From NCBI RefSeq assembly GCF_000378205.1, contig NZ_KB899406.1:310001-374000 (forward strand): DNA of 64,000 nucleotides, written 5' to 3'. Within the stretch, counting starts at the first letter, position 1, and each line of letters begins with the position of its first letter. Under the pieces are notes generated by a model. That model was not told the DNA's origin. It worked only from the letters and a program-made list of their open reading frames with translations, and did not search any database. Positions 1 through 9,207 of the stretch are shown one piece after another. The position numbers and the translations under genes were made by a program. This stretch comes from Sediminispirochaeta bajacaliforniensis DSM 16054 (GTDB lineage Bacteria; Spirochaetota; Spirochaetia; DSM-16054; Sediminispirochaetaceae).

Positions 1-2
1 AG

Positions 3-707
3 TCATATCTGGAAAGCAGGCCCTTTTTTCCGAAGCGGGGAGCCGACGGCGTTCTCGAGACCGAAGATCTCTGCTGGACGATTCCCGATACCGGAGGCAG
101 GGCCATAGATGAAATCGGTATCACCGTCGAAGGCCGCGAAAAGGAGCTCTGTTTTGGTAAACTGTTGCTTCACCGTTTTTCCACCGAGGGCAGGGGAACT
201 CAAACCCTTGATTTCTCGAAGGAGTGTGTGGAATTCGATACCATCACCCAAACCACCTATGACGGCGGGGCATGGATGCTCGAGGAAAGCCACGTTCAGG
301 CCATCTGTCCGGAGAGAAACGAACTCTATACCGGAAACTTTTATACCCGTGATCTCCTGCTCCGGACGACGATCACACCGGAACACGGTGAAAGTCACAT
401 GCTGATCCTCCGGGCGAAGGGACGGCGTCACGGTTATTTCGTCGGCTTCGACGGGAAAGACAGGGTCCGCCTTATGAAGAATGACAACGGCCTGGAAGAG
501 TGTGCGAGTGTTGCCTTTCCCTGGCGCCATGGCAGGTGCTATGAGGTTGAGTCATCGATCCGGGGAGATACCATCATCTTTTCTGTAGAGGGACAGAAGG
601 TTCTGGAATATTGTGATCCTGCTCCCTATCGATATGGTATGTACGGGCTGGCTCAGCTTTCGGCGTCCCGGACTCTGTTTGGCTCCGTGGTGGGAGAAGA
701 GCTATAG
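3..707 (+). CDS. ADP-ribosylglycohydrolase family protein, C-terminal part
   Basis: The reading frame is already open at the first base and runs to a TAG at 705-707, so the gene starts upstream of the window and only about 234 C-terminal residues are seen. They resemble the beta-rich accessory region that follows the catalytic ARH domain in many bacterial ADP-ribosylglycohydrolase-family proteins: a stretch reading WTIPDTGG, then a concanavalin-like module with a GYFVGFDGKDRVRLMKND core and a FPWRHGRCYEV turn. The catalytic domain with its paired Asp metal ligands is not in the window, so activity cannot be judged. The family call rests on remembered domain similarity and is moderate. Confidence 0.55.
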   Translation, partial: SYLESRPFFPKRGADGVLETEDLCWTIPDTGGRAIDEIGITVEGREKELCFGKLLLHRFSTEGRGTQTLDFSKECVEFDTITQTTYDGGAWMLEESHVQAICPERNELYTGNFYTRDLLLRTTITPEHGESHMLILRAKGRRHGYFVGFDGKDRVRLMKNDNGLEECASVAFPWRHGRCYEVESSIRGDTIIFSVEGQKVLEYCDPAPYRYGMYGLAQLSASRTLFGSVVGEEL

Positions 708-788
708 GAACGTTTGTTTTGGTGGGTATTGAAGGTTTGTTCCGGAAAAAAGATGGCTGCCGGCCATGCCGACAGCCATCCCTGTTTT

Positions 789-2576
789 TTATTCCTGATT
801 GCTTTCTGCCGCGGCGTTTTCCCCGGCAATCTTACCGAAGACATTGATATCAACCAGGGCGTTTCCGCCCAAACGGTTGGATCCGTGAATTCCTCCCGTG
901 GTTTCTCCTGCAGCATAAAGCCCCGGAATCACATTACCATCTTTATCGATGACCTGGGTCTTTTCATTAATCTTGATGCCGCCCATGGTGTGATGGACCG
1001 TCGGCTTCCTCGCACCTGCGTAATACGGGGGCTGATCAATCTTGTCGGCGAAAAGGGTTCGTCCGAATGCATCCGGTCCGCCTGTTTCAACGGCCTTGTT
1101 GAATTCGGCAACCGAAGCCTTCAGGTTATCTGCATCAACACCGATTTCATCGGCCAGCTCTTCCAGGCTATCCGCTTTATACGCCCGACCCTGATCAAGA
1201 AGCTCCTGCATCGTTTCGTTGAAGTTGTTCTTGATGTCGGTGGTGGGGTAACAGTGACCATCGAGGATGACCCACATAAAGGCGTCTTCCTGGTCGAAGA
1301 GGGCTTTTGTCATTACATCACGACGGGCTCCTTCGTCGACAAAACGCTTGCCATCCTTATTAACGAAGATGCGGTTTTCAACCCCCAACTCGATATTTCC
1401 CGAAAGGCTGCCGGTATCCGGGTCCCCCATGGGAAGCAGCTGAATATACTCCATGCCGACAAGATCGGCACCAACCTTCTCGGCCAGGGCCAAGCCGTCA
1501 CCTGTAGCACCGGGATGGTTTGTTGTCTTGATAGTGGTAAGGGTAGGCCATATCTTGTTGTACTTGTCCCGAAGTTCTATATTTGCACCGAAACCGCCGG
1601 TGGTGAGGATGACCGCCTTATGCGCCTGGGCAACTATCGTGGCATCGGGTCCTGTCGCTTTTACGACGCTGACGCGACCATCTTCCTTGTAGAGATCGAC
1701 GGCCCTTGTATCGGTAAGGAGGGTGATTCCGTCATGTTGCTTGATGTAATTCATGTAGGTTTCGATGTAGCCCGTACCAAGCGGCTTTACCGGCTTATGG
1801 GCCCTGGGCCACAGTCCGCCCAAAACGGTGAAGATCTGACCCTTGAATTCCATGCCCAGACTTTCCAGCCACTGGAGCGTGGGGTAGGCGTTTTCCACCA
1901 TGGTGTGGATGAGAACCGGATTACCTAATTCATCTCCCCCTTCATAGGTCTGGGTATAATGCTTTTCGATTGAATCTTCGATACCTGCCGGTTTCTGGCG
2001 GGAGGGGTCGACCGCATTATAGGCCGCTCCCGATATAATGGTATTGCCTCCTACCTGCGGCATCTTTTCCAGGACGATGACCGTTGCACCCTTCTGATTG
2101 GCGGAAACCGCTGCGGCAAGCCCTGCGCCGCCTGCACCAACGACGACAATATCGGCGTTCATTACCTTAGTGGCCGATGAAACAGCATCGGCATCGCTTT
2201 CAGCCTTTCCTGCCGAAAGGGCTGCGATATCCGCACCTGCGGCTTGCAGAGCAGCGGTAACCGCTCCGATGATCGCCTTGCTGGAATAGGTTGCACCTGA
2301 AACCGTATCTACAGCCAGGGTTTGCCCTTCGATAATTGCTTTGGGAATCCGATCAAAAGCGGCATCGGAGACCCCCGGCGTCTCATTGTTCTGAATCACC
2401 TTTATCTCTTTGATGGAGGTGTCGTCTACCGTTACCTCCAGGACAACATCGTCGCCATGGATTCCCGGTGCGGCACCCTCATAGGTTCCTGCGGTAAAGC
2501 GTTGTTCCTTTTTTCCGCAGCCGATTGTCATAAAGACAAGTAGGATTACCATGGACAAAGTAATCAGTCGCTTCAT
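789..2576 (-). CDS. Exported FMN/FAD flavoprotein reductase (fumarate/urocanate reductase type)
   Basis: The 595-residue protein has a lipoprotein-like signal ending at Cys20 (MTIGC, a slightly degenerate lipobox). An FMN-binding domain follows at about 25-115, with SGATYSS at 93-99 as the usual site of covalent FMN attachment. A FAD-binding_2 reductase domain then starts at GAGGAGLAAA (147-156). The pattern ARRD in the middle and HTMGG plus SNRLGGNALVD near the C-terminus match the substrate-binding and proton-donor regions of soluble fumarate reductases. It probably reduces an unsaturated acid (fumarate, urocanate or another enoate) outside the cytoplasmic membrane as an electron sink. No haem-binding CXXCH is present, so electrons must come from a partner not seen here. 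A GGAGGA site precedes the ATG. It appears monocistronic. Confidence 0.85.
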   Translation of the reverse strand: MKRLITLSMVILLVFMTIGCGKKEQRFTAGTYEGAAPGIHGDDVVLEVTVDDTSIKEIKVIQNNETPGVSDAAFDRIPKAIIEGQTLAVDTVSGATYSSKAIIGAVTAALQAAGADIAALSAGKAESDADAVSSATKVMNADIVVVGAGGAGLAAAVSANQKGATVIVLEKMPQVGGNTIISGAAYNAVDPSRQKPAGIEDSIEKHYTQTYEGGDELGNPVLIHTMVENAYPTLQWLESLGMEFKGQIFTVLGGLWPRAHKPVKPLGTGYIETYMNYIKQHDGITLLTDTRAVDLYKEDGRVSVVKATGPDATIVAQAHKAVILTTGGFGANIELRDKYNKIWPTLTTIKTTNHPGATGDGLALAEKVGADLVGMEYIQLLPMGDPDTGSLSGNIELGVENRIFVNKDGKRFVDEGARRDVMTKALFDQEDAFMWVILDGHCYPTTDIKNNFNETMQELLDQGRAYKADSLEELADEIGVDADNLKASVAEFNKAVETGGPDAFGRTLFADKIDQPPYYAGARKPTVHHTMGGIKINEKTQVIDKDGNVIPGLYAAGETTGGIHGSNRLGGNALVDINVFGKIAGENAAAESNQE

Positions 2577-2735
2577 TCTTCTTTCCTCCTATAATGTGTC
2601 GATAAATCTGTAAAATTGATATGTACCGATTATAATACACATTTATACCATATATTATGACTATTTTTCTAAAACAAAATAGTTTTTAAGATTTTTTGTG
2701 AAATATACTGATATTATTGAACCTGTATAGGTGCA

Positions 2736-4010
2736 TTAAAAACTGCATCGGGCGCCGATCCAGGCACAGTCAAGATCATCGTAGGCAGTATAATCTCCCT
2801 TTCCTCCCTCTCCGTCGCTGTAGTATTGAATCCCGCCCCGAAGTGAAAGCGCATCGCTGAGGCTCCATTCTGCTTCTAGTTCAATTGCCGAATCCCAGTA
2901 GACCATTCCCATAGCGAGGGATGCCGAGAGGGTGAGGGTCTCCCGCAGCAGGTCCTTTGAGATGCTTACGGTCCCCGTGCTGCTCCTTCTATCCCGGTCC
3001 ATAGCATCTTCATAATCGAGGACCCAATCTTCCATGTACTGGGCGGTCAGCGACCACCCGTTTCCCGGTATCCAGTCGACTCCTGCCAGGCCCATGATCT
3101 GGTTTTTTTCTAGGGATTGGCCAAAGCCTTCGGCCGCAGAGAACCGCCGACCGACGAAAAGGGCACCTTCCGTCCGCAGAACCAACGCCTTTACGGGAAT
3201 GGCGGCGTCGAGACCGGTCATCCATATCTGATAATAACGTGATTCCACCTCTACGGTTCCGGAGCTGCCGTCTACCGTCAGGCTCCTTTCCTGGACCGGG
3301 AGATCTTCCCATCCGTGGAAAAGGGAGAGGCTTAGGTCCATACATGGAAGGTACCAGGAACCTCTGATGGCCCATTCACTGTCCCAGAAATCTTTCGGCA
3401 GATTCTTTTCCGTGAAATCATAGGAAACCGGAAGAGCAGATCCCTGGTACGCAATGGAATCGGGATGCTCGCTCGTGAGAGGGTTGAGAGGGTCGGTTGG
3501 AAGAAGAGAAGATGTGTAGACTGGAATCCATATGGTTTCTATGGTGGAAAGAGCTCCCAGAATCCTCAGCTTGACCGCCTCGGCGGGAAGGCGTGTGTCT
3601 TCGTATTCCTGCCCCACGAAGCCTGTATAGTCCTTGGGCGAGACAATATCGGTGATTTGCAGTCCGTCTGCCTTACCCCAGATGATAATCTGGCGTCCTA
3701 TCCGCAGGTCGAAAGCTTCGGACATATATTCATAGTAGAGTTCCTTCAGGGTGAACCCACTTTCGGAAGGGGCAAGGCTGTCGTAGACACCATCTACCGA
3801 TGCAAAGAAGCTTGAGTCTCCCGAATACAGGCGTATTTCACTTCGCAGCCTGCTTTCGGCGCTCAATAGGTTCTGATCATCTCCCGTGCCAAAGGCGTAG
3901 TGTGAATCTGCAAAACCGCTGGTCTCCAGCTGGGCATAAAGCAGGGGACAGGGAAGCATAATGCAAAAAAAGGCCGCCAAGGCGGCGGCCCTTATATGGT
4001 TTTTCTTCAT
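2736..4010 (-). CDS. Predicted outer-membrane beta-barrel protein (DUF1302-like)
   Basis: The 424-residue product has a cleavable signal peptide (hydrophobic segment ending in LLYAQ at about 26). The rest alternates aromatic and polar residues as in a porin-like barrel and ends in a C-terminal phenylalanine, a usual outer-membrane signature. The stretch DLRIGRQIIIWGKADG around residue 100 is typical of barrels encoded next to RND-type exporters. Its start overlaps the stop of the upstream LolA-like gene (TGATG), so the two are translationally coupled. With the RND gene further upstream, this suggests a three-part system moving a lipid or lipoprotein to the outer membrane. The exact cargo is unknown. 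Confidence 0.7.
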   Translation of the reverse strand: MKKNHIRAAALAAFFCIMLPCPLLYAQLETSGFADSHYAFGTGDDQNLLSAESRLRSEIRLYSGDSSFFASVDGVYDSLAPSESGFTLKELYYEYMSEAFDLRIGRQIIIWGKADGLQITDIVSPKDYTGFVGQEYEDTRLPAEAVKLRILGALSTIETIWIPVYTSSLLPTDPLNPLTSEHPDSIAYQGSALPVSYDFTEKNLPKDFWDSEWAIRGSWYLPCMDLSLSLFHGWEDLPVQERSLTVDGSSGTVEVESRYYQIWMTGLDAAIPVKALVLRTEGALFVGRRFSAAEGFGQSLEKNQIMGLAGVDWIPGNGWSLTAQYMEDWVLDYEDAMDRDRRSSTGTVSISKDLLRETLTLSASLAMGMVYWDSAIELEAEWSLSDALSLRGGIQYYSDGEGGKGDYTAYDDLDCAWIGARCSF

Positions 4011-4825
4011 CAGCGAATTCTCCCCTGCTCAAGAGTTGAAACCCTGAAAAGAGCGTCCGATACTTCCTGGTTGTAGCTGACGCCCCGGGTTTCCAGAAGG
4101 GTGGTGTGCTGATCCTGCAGATTCTCCATTTTCATTTGTCTTGCCGTCCATATTCCGTCGATCTGTTCAATTTGAGAAACGACAAGTTTCTTGAGCAGCT
4201 TGCCCTGACGGTCAAAGTAGTCAACTTGAACAATCATGGAAATATCCTGACGGACCTTTGATATCTTTTTTGAATACATATAATTGGGGTCTTTCGGCGT
4301 CGATTCGACAACCCAACACCGCTTTCCGTCCACCGTTTCTTCCCCAATCAGCTTGTGTTCGTCCTCGTCGACTTCCCTGTCCCCCATATCGTCGTAGGTA
4401 AAGTCGGTACCCATGAAATAGTCGTTACGAGAGGACCCTGATATCCTTCGGACCTTTCGCAATGCCGGCATGAAGAGCCATGTATCATCATCTTTGCCAT
4501 TCTCTTCATACGACCACGTCAGATAGCCTACGCCCTTGACGTCGGAGGGAGTCAAGAAAACCATAACGGTTTTTTCGTCCTCACCATAATCTTTGCTGTA
4601 TGAGAGTACCTCCCTGGTCCTTACATTTCCCCTGCGGCTGGTGAGGGTCATGATCATCTCGTTGCGGCTGGTATCTCCGTCGTCCCGATCGTCCACCATC
4701 TGCATGATGTCGCGGCCGCTAAGACTCTGGGCTCCTATCGACAGGACCGGAAGAGTGAACAGAGCCAGGAATACAAGCAGACATAGAACGGGATTCAGGC
4801 TTTTCTCGGCAATTCTGGTATGCAT
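4010..4825 (-). CDS. LolA-like outer-membrane lipoprotein-sorting protein
   Basis: This 271-residue exported protein has a signal peptide of about 32 residues (hydrophobic core LCLLVFLALFTLPVL). The mature part resembles the outer-membrane lipoprotein-sorting family related to LolA (PF17131 type): an N-terminal helix reading RDIMQMVDDRDDGDTSRNEM followed by beta strands with the common VMVFLTPSDVKGVGYLTW and RISGSSRNDYFMGTDFTY segments. Family members are periplasmic half-barrels that carry a hydrophobic ligand between membranes. It lies between the RND transporter gene and the barrel gene on the same strand, and that order recurs in many bacteria. It is the probable periplasmic shuttle of the system. 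Confidence 0.85.
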   Translation of the reverse strand: MHTRIAEKSLNPVLCLLVFLALFTLPVLSIGAQSLSGRDIMQMVDDRDDGDTSRNEMIMTLTSRRGNVRTREVLSYSKDYGEDEKTVMVFLTPSDVKGVGYLTWSYEENGKDDDTWLFMPALRKVRRISGSSRNDYFMGTDFTYDDMGDREVDEDEHKLIGEETVDGKRCWVVESTPKDPNYMYSKKISKVRQDISMIVQVDYFDRQGKLLKKLVVSQIEQIDGIWTARQMKMENLQDQHTTLLETRGVSYNQEVSDALFRVSTLEQGRIR

Positions 4826-4852
4826 ACGCTACTCCTTTGATTTGGGATATGA

Positions 4853-7240
4853 TTAAAGAATTTTCCGATCGGCCGTTTCTTTACCGAAGGGCTTTGTTAT
4901 ATAGATCAGGATCGGGGTCATGAGGTAGTCGGCGGCAAGGGCAGCGGTAAGGCCGATGACCGCCAGTATGCCGACCCGGGAAAGGGTATTAACAGGTGAA
5001 AAAATATACATGGCAAAGGATGCCGATAGAATCACAGTGGTCATTGCAAGCGTCTTACCTATGTTCCGAAAGGAGATGAGTATCGCATCATGGTAATTCC
5101 CTCCCCGTTCGAACTCATATTTAATGTGGTTGATGAAATGTATCGTATCGTCTACTGCAATACCGAGGAGCATCGGCATAATGGTCATGGTCATCATATC
5201 GAGGGAGAAACCGAAATATCCCATGATTCCTCCGATTACCACAATGGGAGTAATGTTGGGGATCATTCCGATAAGTCCGGTTCTGAGGCTTCCGAACACA
5301 AGAGCAAGAAGAATTCCAATGACACAAAGTGCCGTCAGGAATGATTTTAATTCTCCGATGACGATTTTTTCATTCATGGCTGCAAAACGTACAGCACTTC
5401 CCACTATATCGACTCTTGCGTGAGGAAATAGCTCTGTGCCGAGCCGACGTATGTGATCAAGCTCATAGACTATTTCATTGGCATCAAACCTTGATAGTTC
5501 GATTTGCGCACGTAGAATTGAGTAGTTTTCATCTATCCATTCGTAGGTCTTTGTTCCTCCCGAAAGCTCGTAGAGAAAGAGCAACTGGCTAACCATTTCC
5601 CTATTCTCAGGTATCTGATAGTAGTCGGGGTCATCTTCATGTAGGGTCCTGTTCATTTCTTTTACAATATCAAGAACGGAATAAATTTTAGGGACTCCAT
5701 TGCTTTTCTTTGTGAGTTCGAAGCTTCCTGCTTCTTGAATAAGCTTGTCCAGCCTTCTCAGGACATCGGGATCCTTAACGGCATCCTGCTCCCCGAGGTC
5801 TACAGTAAGGTTGTAGGAGATATACGAGCCAAGCTGGGAGTTGACTACATCATAAACCCTTTTTATATAAGGGATTTTTAGGCCCATGAACTCAAAACTG
5901 TCTATGTTTACGCTAACCTTGAAGACTCCCGGAATAAGAAGTACAGCCGCTATAATAAAAACAAGTAGGATTGATTTCCTTCTGGTAACGACAAATTCAC
6001 CAAGACCGCGAAAACGGCGATCGGAAACGCTCATCCCTTTTGCCTGCAGAAGATCGCTGCTGTCCGTTCGGTCTTTTCCAAAACTGAGAAGAATTGGGGT
6101 CAGTATGATGACATAAAGGTAGACAACACCGACAACTGCGGCACAGGTAAGGCCCAGCCAGCGGATTGGTATGATGCCTGCAGCGGAAAAGGAGAGTACC
6201 GATCCCATAGTGGTTGCCGCTGTGAAAAAAATGGGCCAGCCTGTTTCCTCTACTGCTGTGATAACCGATTTTTTCCGATTTCCTGTTTCACGAAAATATC
6301 TTTTGAACGTGTTGATAAGATGAATAGAGTAACCAACCGCCAAGGCCATGCCGAGAAGCACAGGAAGTGTCATCATATTCGCATCAATGGCGGTCCCAAT
6401 CCAACCGTAGATGCCGTATACTAATGCTATACCTGCAATGGTGGTGAATAATGGTACCAAAAGGCCTCTAAGCGACCTAAGAAAAAGAAGAAGCAATAGC
6501 GCCATGGCAATAAAGCCGGTACCGACTCTAAGAGCGGCTTCACTGCCCATGAAATCCCGTTCTTCAGTTTCGGTATAGGGCATGCCGACCGCCTTAATGG
6601 TATAGTAAGGGCTTTCCCATTTGGGGTCTGTAACCACTGCGATGGCAGCCTCTCCTGCCCGATACATTGGTTCCACATCGTTTTCCGCTTTCCATACCGC
6701 TTCGTCCGGATATTCCTTCAGGGAAAGAGAAATCCAGGTTTCCTTTGCGTCTGCCGATACAATTTTGTTTACAAGGGCCTCTCTGGAAAGAACCAGTTTT
6801 TTAATTTCAGCCAATTCCTGTGGGCCGTGCGGAATTTCGTCTCCCACCGGATTTATGACAGCTATTCCTTCTTCGGTCCCTACTGAGACATCCAATTCGG
6901 TCAACGATGTAATCTCATCGGCATAAGGGACCTTGAGTAATAGCTCGTTGCCGATTTCACGGATCATTTGCAAGACGTGTGGCTGAAACACATCATCCGA
7001 TTCAACAAGAAGAGCAATGGTATCATTGTTCCCGAAAAGCTCTTCAAAACGGTCCGTTGCGATCTCAATCTCATCGGCCTTGTTAAACCATTCGTCATTA
7101 GAGCTTGTAACTGCGACCTTATTCAGGCCGCTGAAACCAAGAGCAGAAACAAGGAGCATAAACAGAAGAATGAGCCAGCGATGGGCGATAAGCCAGGTGC
7201 CGATTCTCCGAAATATACTATTAACACGATGGAGTTGCAT
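4853..7240 (-). CDS. RND superfamily exporter (MMPL type)
   Basis: This 795-residue membrane protein has the duplicated RND/MMPL layout. One N-terminal membrane helix (about 18-35) precedes a large periplasmic loop, followed by a five-helix bundle (about 235-395) with a sterol-sensing-like segment (LPVLLGMALAVGYSIHLINT). A second helix and loop come next, then a second bundle with the matching motif MPMLLGIAVDDTIHFINH near 705. The aspartates of GIAVDD are the expected proton-relay residues. Short RND exporters of this kind move lipids, hopanoids or lipopeptides. It starts the minus-strand operon with the LolA-like and barrel genes, with a good AGGAG site before the ATG. Confidence 0.9.
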   Translation of the reverse strand: MQLHRVNSIFRRIGTWLIAHRWLILLFMLLVSALGFSGLNKVAVTSSNDEWFNKADEIEIATDRFEELFGNNDTIALLVESDDVFQPHVLQMIREIGNELLLKVPYADEITSLTELDVSVGTEEGIAVINPVGDEIPHGPQELAEIKKLVLSREALVNKIVSADAKETWISLSLKEYPDEAVWKAENDVEPMYRAGEAAIAVVTDPKWESPYYTIKAVGMPYTETEERDFMGSEAALRVGTGFIAMALLLLLFLRSLRGLLVPLFTTIAGIALVYGIYGWIGTAIDANMMTLPVLLGMALAVGYSIHLINTFKRYFRETGNRKKSVITAVEETGWPIFFTAATTMGSVLSFSAAGIIPIRWLGLTCAAVVGVVYLYVIILTPILLSFGKDRTDSSDLLQAKGMSVSDRRFRGLGEFVVTRRKSILLVFIIAAVLLIPGVFKVSVNIDSFEFMGLKIPYIKRVYDVVNSQLGSYISYNLTVDLGEQDAVKDPDVLRRLDKLIQEAGSFELTKKSNGVPKIYSVLDIVKEMNRTLHEDDPDYYQIPENREMVSQLLFLYELSGGTKTYEWIDENYSILRAQIELSRFDANEIVYELDHIRRLGTELFPHARVDIVGSAVRFAAMNEKIVIGELKSFLTALCVIGILLALVFGSLRTGLIGMIPNITPIVVIGGIMGYFGFSLDMMTMTIMPMLLGIAVDDTIHFINHIKYEFERGGNYHDAILISFRNIGKTLAMTTVILSASFAMYIFSPVNTLSRVGILAVIGLTAALAADYLMTPILIYITKPFGKETADRKIL

Positions 7241-7359
7241 GAAGGTCTCCTGTTGGTAGTTTTGCTTATAAAAGTTAGTTTAAACTAATTAAAGAGCTCC
7301 CTTCTGTCTCGCCTTATCGGACTAAAAAATGATCTAAAAGGACGAGGGGCTCTCTGCTG

Positions 7360-8334
7360 CTAATGTTCCTCTTTTTGGGCTTTTTTACGAAATTGTAAAG
7401 GGGTAATGCCGTAGACACTTTTGAAGGCAGAAGCAAACTTGCTTGGATTTGAATATCCTAATCGATTTGCAATTTCAAGGACGGTTTCATCACCCTCTTT
7501 AAGCTGCCTGCTGGCATGTTCCATTCTGCAGTTTTTGATGTAGGTATAGACTGGGACATGGAATGTTTTGCGAAACGCTTCTTTTAGTGTTGTCCTGCTC
7601 ATGAAAAAGGAATCGCAAAGAAGATCGATTGATAGTTCTTGTTCAACGGCTTTATCAATGTATTGCTTTACTTTTTTAATTCTTTCTACAGATCGGACCG
7701 AAGGCTGATGCGTATTGGGGCACTCTTTTCCAATAAACTCCATTTCCAAGAAAAAGAGTTCCATGGCCCTGATGCGTAAAAGTTCCATATTTCCGCATAA
7801 AAACAGATTTTTTAATATTTCCGTCAGTGCCATAGCATGAGCCGGCGTCGGAATCGTAAGGCAGGGTGCATGATGCTGCAGCAAACGATAGAAGCCTTCC
7901 ACTCTGTCGGCTTCTACTCCCAGCGTTTTTTTAAAAGAAGCTGTGATTGTGTCTACGTAACAGAAAATATCGATACTTCTGAATAAGCCTTCCGAGAATT
8001 CCGCTTGCAGGAAGTACTGTCTTCCTCCATAGTAAACCGCATGATTGGGACTAGTGGAAAAGCGGCTACCGTTGTCCCCTTCGGCCCAAAAACCTCCCTG
8101 TTCGCAGTAGTCGATTTTAATGACCCTGCCGCCGAATTTTTGATGTTCGTTATTCTTTAACGGCCGGCGTACGTACAGATGGTTAAAGCTGATATAGAAA
8201 CCAGGCAAAATAGGGATAAGCTCGCAATGTCCTTCTCCCAGCTCCTTTTTCAGCTGTAAGCGAATGACCCGCTGGTCATCGATTACATAGCTGGAAGCTT
8301 CAGATAAGAAATACTCTTCCAGGATATTGTTCAT
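7360..8334 (-). CDS. AraC-family transcriptional regulator
   Basis: The 324-residue protein carries a C-terminal AraC/XylS DNA-binding domain at about 220-318: a first helix-turn-helix around LSIDLLCDSFFMSRTTLKEA and a second around VLEIANRLGYSNPSKFASAF, followed by the usual YGITPLQFRK signature. The N-terminal 200 residues are a sensor region with no recognised ligand motif. It lies 119 bases upstream of the RND export operon on the same strand and downstream of a GntR gene. It could regulate the exporter, or it could be co-transcribed with it. Confidence 0.88.
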   Translation of the reverse strand: MNNILEEYFLSEASSYVIDDQRVIRLQLKKELGEGHCELIPILPGFYISFNHLYVRRPLKNNEHQKFGGRVIKIDYCEQGGFWAEGDNGSRFSTSPNHAVYYGGRQYFLQAEFSEGLFRSIDIFCYVDTITASFKKTLGVEADRVEGFYRLLQHHAPCLTIPTPAHAMALTEILKNLFLCGNMELLRIRAMELFFLEMEFIGKECPNTHQPSVRSVERIKKVKQYIDKAVEQELSIDLLCDSFFMSRTTLKEAFRKTFHVPVYTYIKNCRMEHASRQLKEGDETVLEIANRLGYSNPSKFASAFKSVYGITPLQFRKKAQKEEH

Positions 8335-8429
8335 AAGATCACCTGTTTAGGGATGCTAATATAAATAGCCAGAGCTATCAAGACGAGTATAAAGGCACTC
8401 GATCACATGCCGATCCCAAACGTCTGCAT

Positions 8430-9083
8430 CTATCGCATAAAGGAAAAGCGTTCCTTTATAGACCAAATATCATGGCGTAACAGCTGTTCGGCTTTCTCTA
8501 TCTCTCCCTCGGAGAGGGCCGCATAGATGTCTTCGTGCGTATGGTCATTATAAGAAAGATACTCTTCTGCGGGTTTGTCCCAAAACAGTTGTGCAATCGC
8601 CCGCCATAAGAGGTGTATGGTGCGGTTTAGTGCGTCGGTGATCAAAGAATTGTCGGACATGGAATTTAGTGTAACGTGAAATTTTGTATTATTTTCCCAC
8701 CAACTTTGCAAATCGACAAAATGCTGATTTTCAATATAGTTCGTTTCCTCCACCATTGCCTTCAATTGCTTCATTTTGTCTGGGTGAATATTCTTCGCGG
8801 CAAGATGTAAGCCCTCTATTTCCAGAATCAGACGAAATTGTGTGGCTTCGTGGATATCGCGTTCGGTAAGTTGAATGATCTGGTAACCCGAACGGGGAAT
8901 ATTACGAATGATATTTTCGTTACATAGTTCGATGAGGGCTTCTCTGATGGGTGCCTTGCTGACCTTGAATCGAGTAGCCAGCTCTCCTTCCTTCAGGAAT
9001 TCATGCATCGGAATTCTATTCTGAATGATCAAATCCAAAATTTTATCATGGACCTGCTCTTTTAGGGTCATTTTTTTTGCCAT
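8430..9083 (-). CDS. GntR-family (FCD) transcriptional regulator
   Basis: The start is placed at the ATG at 9083, which has a GGGAGAAG ribosome site 6 bases upstream; longer in-frame starts run through the promoter of the divergent operon. The 217-residue product begins with a winged helix-turn-helix (FKVSKAPIREALIELCNENI) followed by an all-helical FCD ligand domain. That domain has the expected metal-ligand pattern (RLILEIEG, FHVTLN, HTHEDIYAAL). It is divergent from the UroD-type methyltransferase/ABC operon, and a perfect palindrome sits between them, so it most likely represses that operon and itself. The effector is unknown. Confidence 0.88.
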   Translation of the reverse strand: MAKKMTLKEQVHDKILDLIIQNRIPMHEFLKEGELATRFKVSKAPIREALIELCNENIIRNIPRSGYQIIQLTERDIHEATQFRLILEIEGLHLAAKNIHPDKMKQLKAMVEETNYIENQHFVDLQSWWENNTKFHVTLNSMSDNSLITDALNRTIHLLWRAIAQLFWDKPAEEYLSYNDHTHEDIYAALSEGEIEKAEQLLRHDIWSIKERFSFMR

Positions 9084-9141
9084 GTAGTGCTTCTCCCTTG
9101 TTTCACAATAACGGAAAGAGGGGCTTTGCACAATATAAATA

Positions 9142-9196
9142 TTGACAAAGGTATTATTATAAAAGATAATACTAATATGATTACAAATCATATTAG
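9142..9196 (+). promoter_or_regulatory. Sigma-70-type promoter with overlapping palindromic operators
   Basis: TTGACA (9142-9147) and GATAAT (9165-9170) are separated by 17 bases, close to a consensus housekeeping promoter reading toward the UroD-type gene. Starting at the end of the -10 box is a perfect palindrome with 11-base arms and a 3-base centre (9172-9196; arm CTAATATGATT). A second, shorter inverted repeat GTATTAT/ATAATAC (9151-9157 and 9166-9172) brackets the -10. This is the expected place for a repressor to block transcription. The adjacent divergent GntR regulator is the likely binder. Confidence 0.75.
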
Positions 9197-9207
9197 ATGA
9201 GGTGCGT

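Noticed and set aside
714-1928. 404-codon open frame on the plus strand
   Set aside because: It lies antisense to the exported flavoprotein reductase, whose family motifs are clear; the plus-strand translation has no family pattern and no ribosome site.
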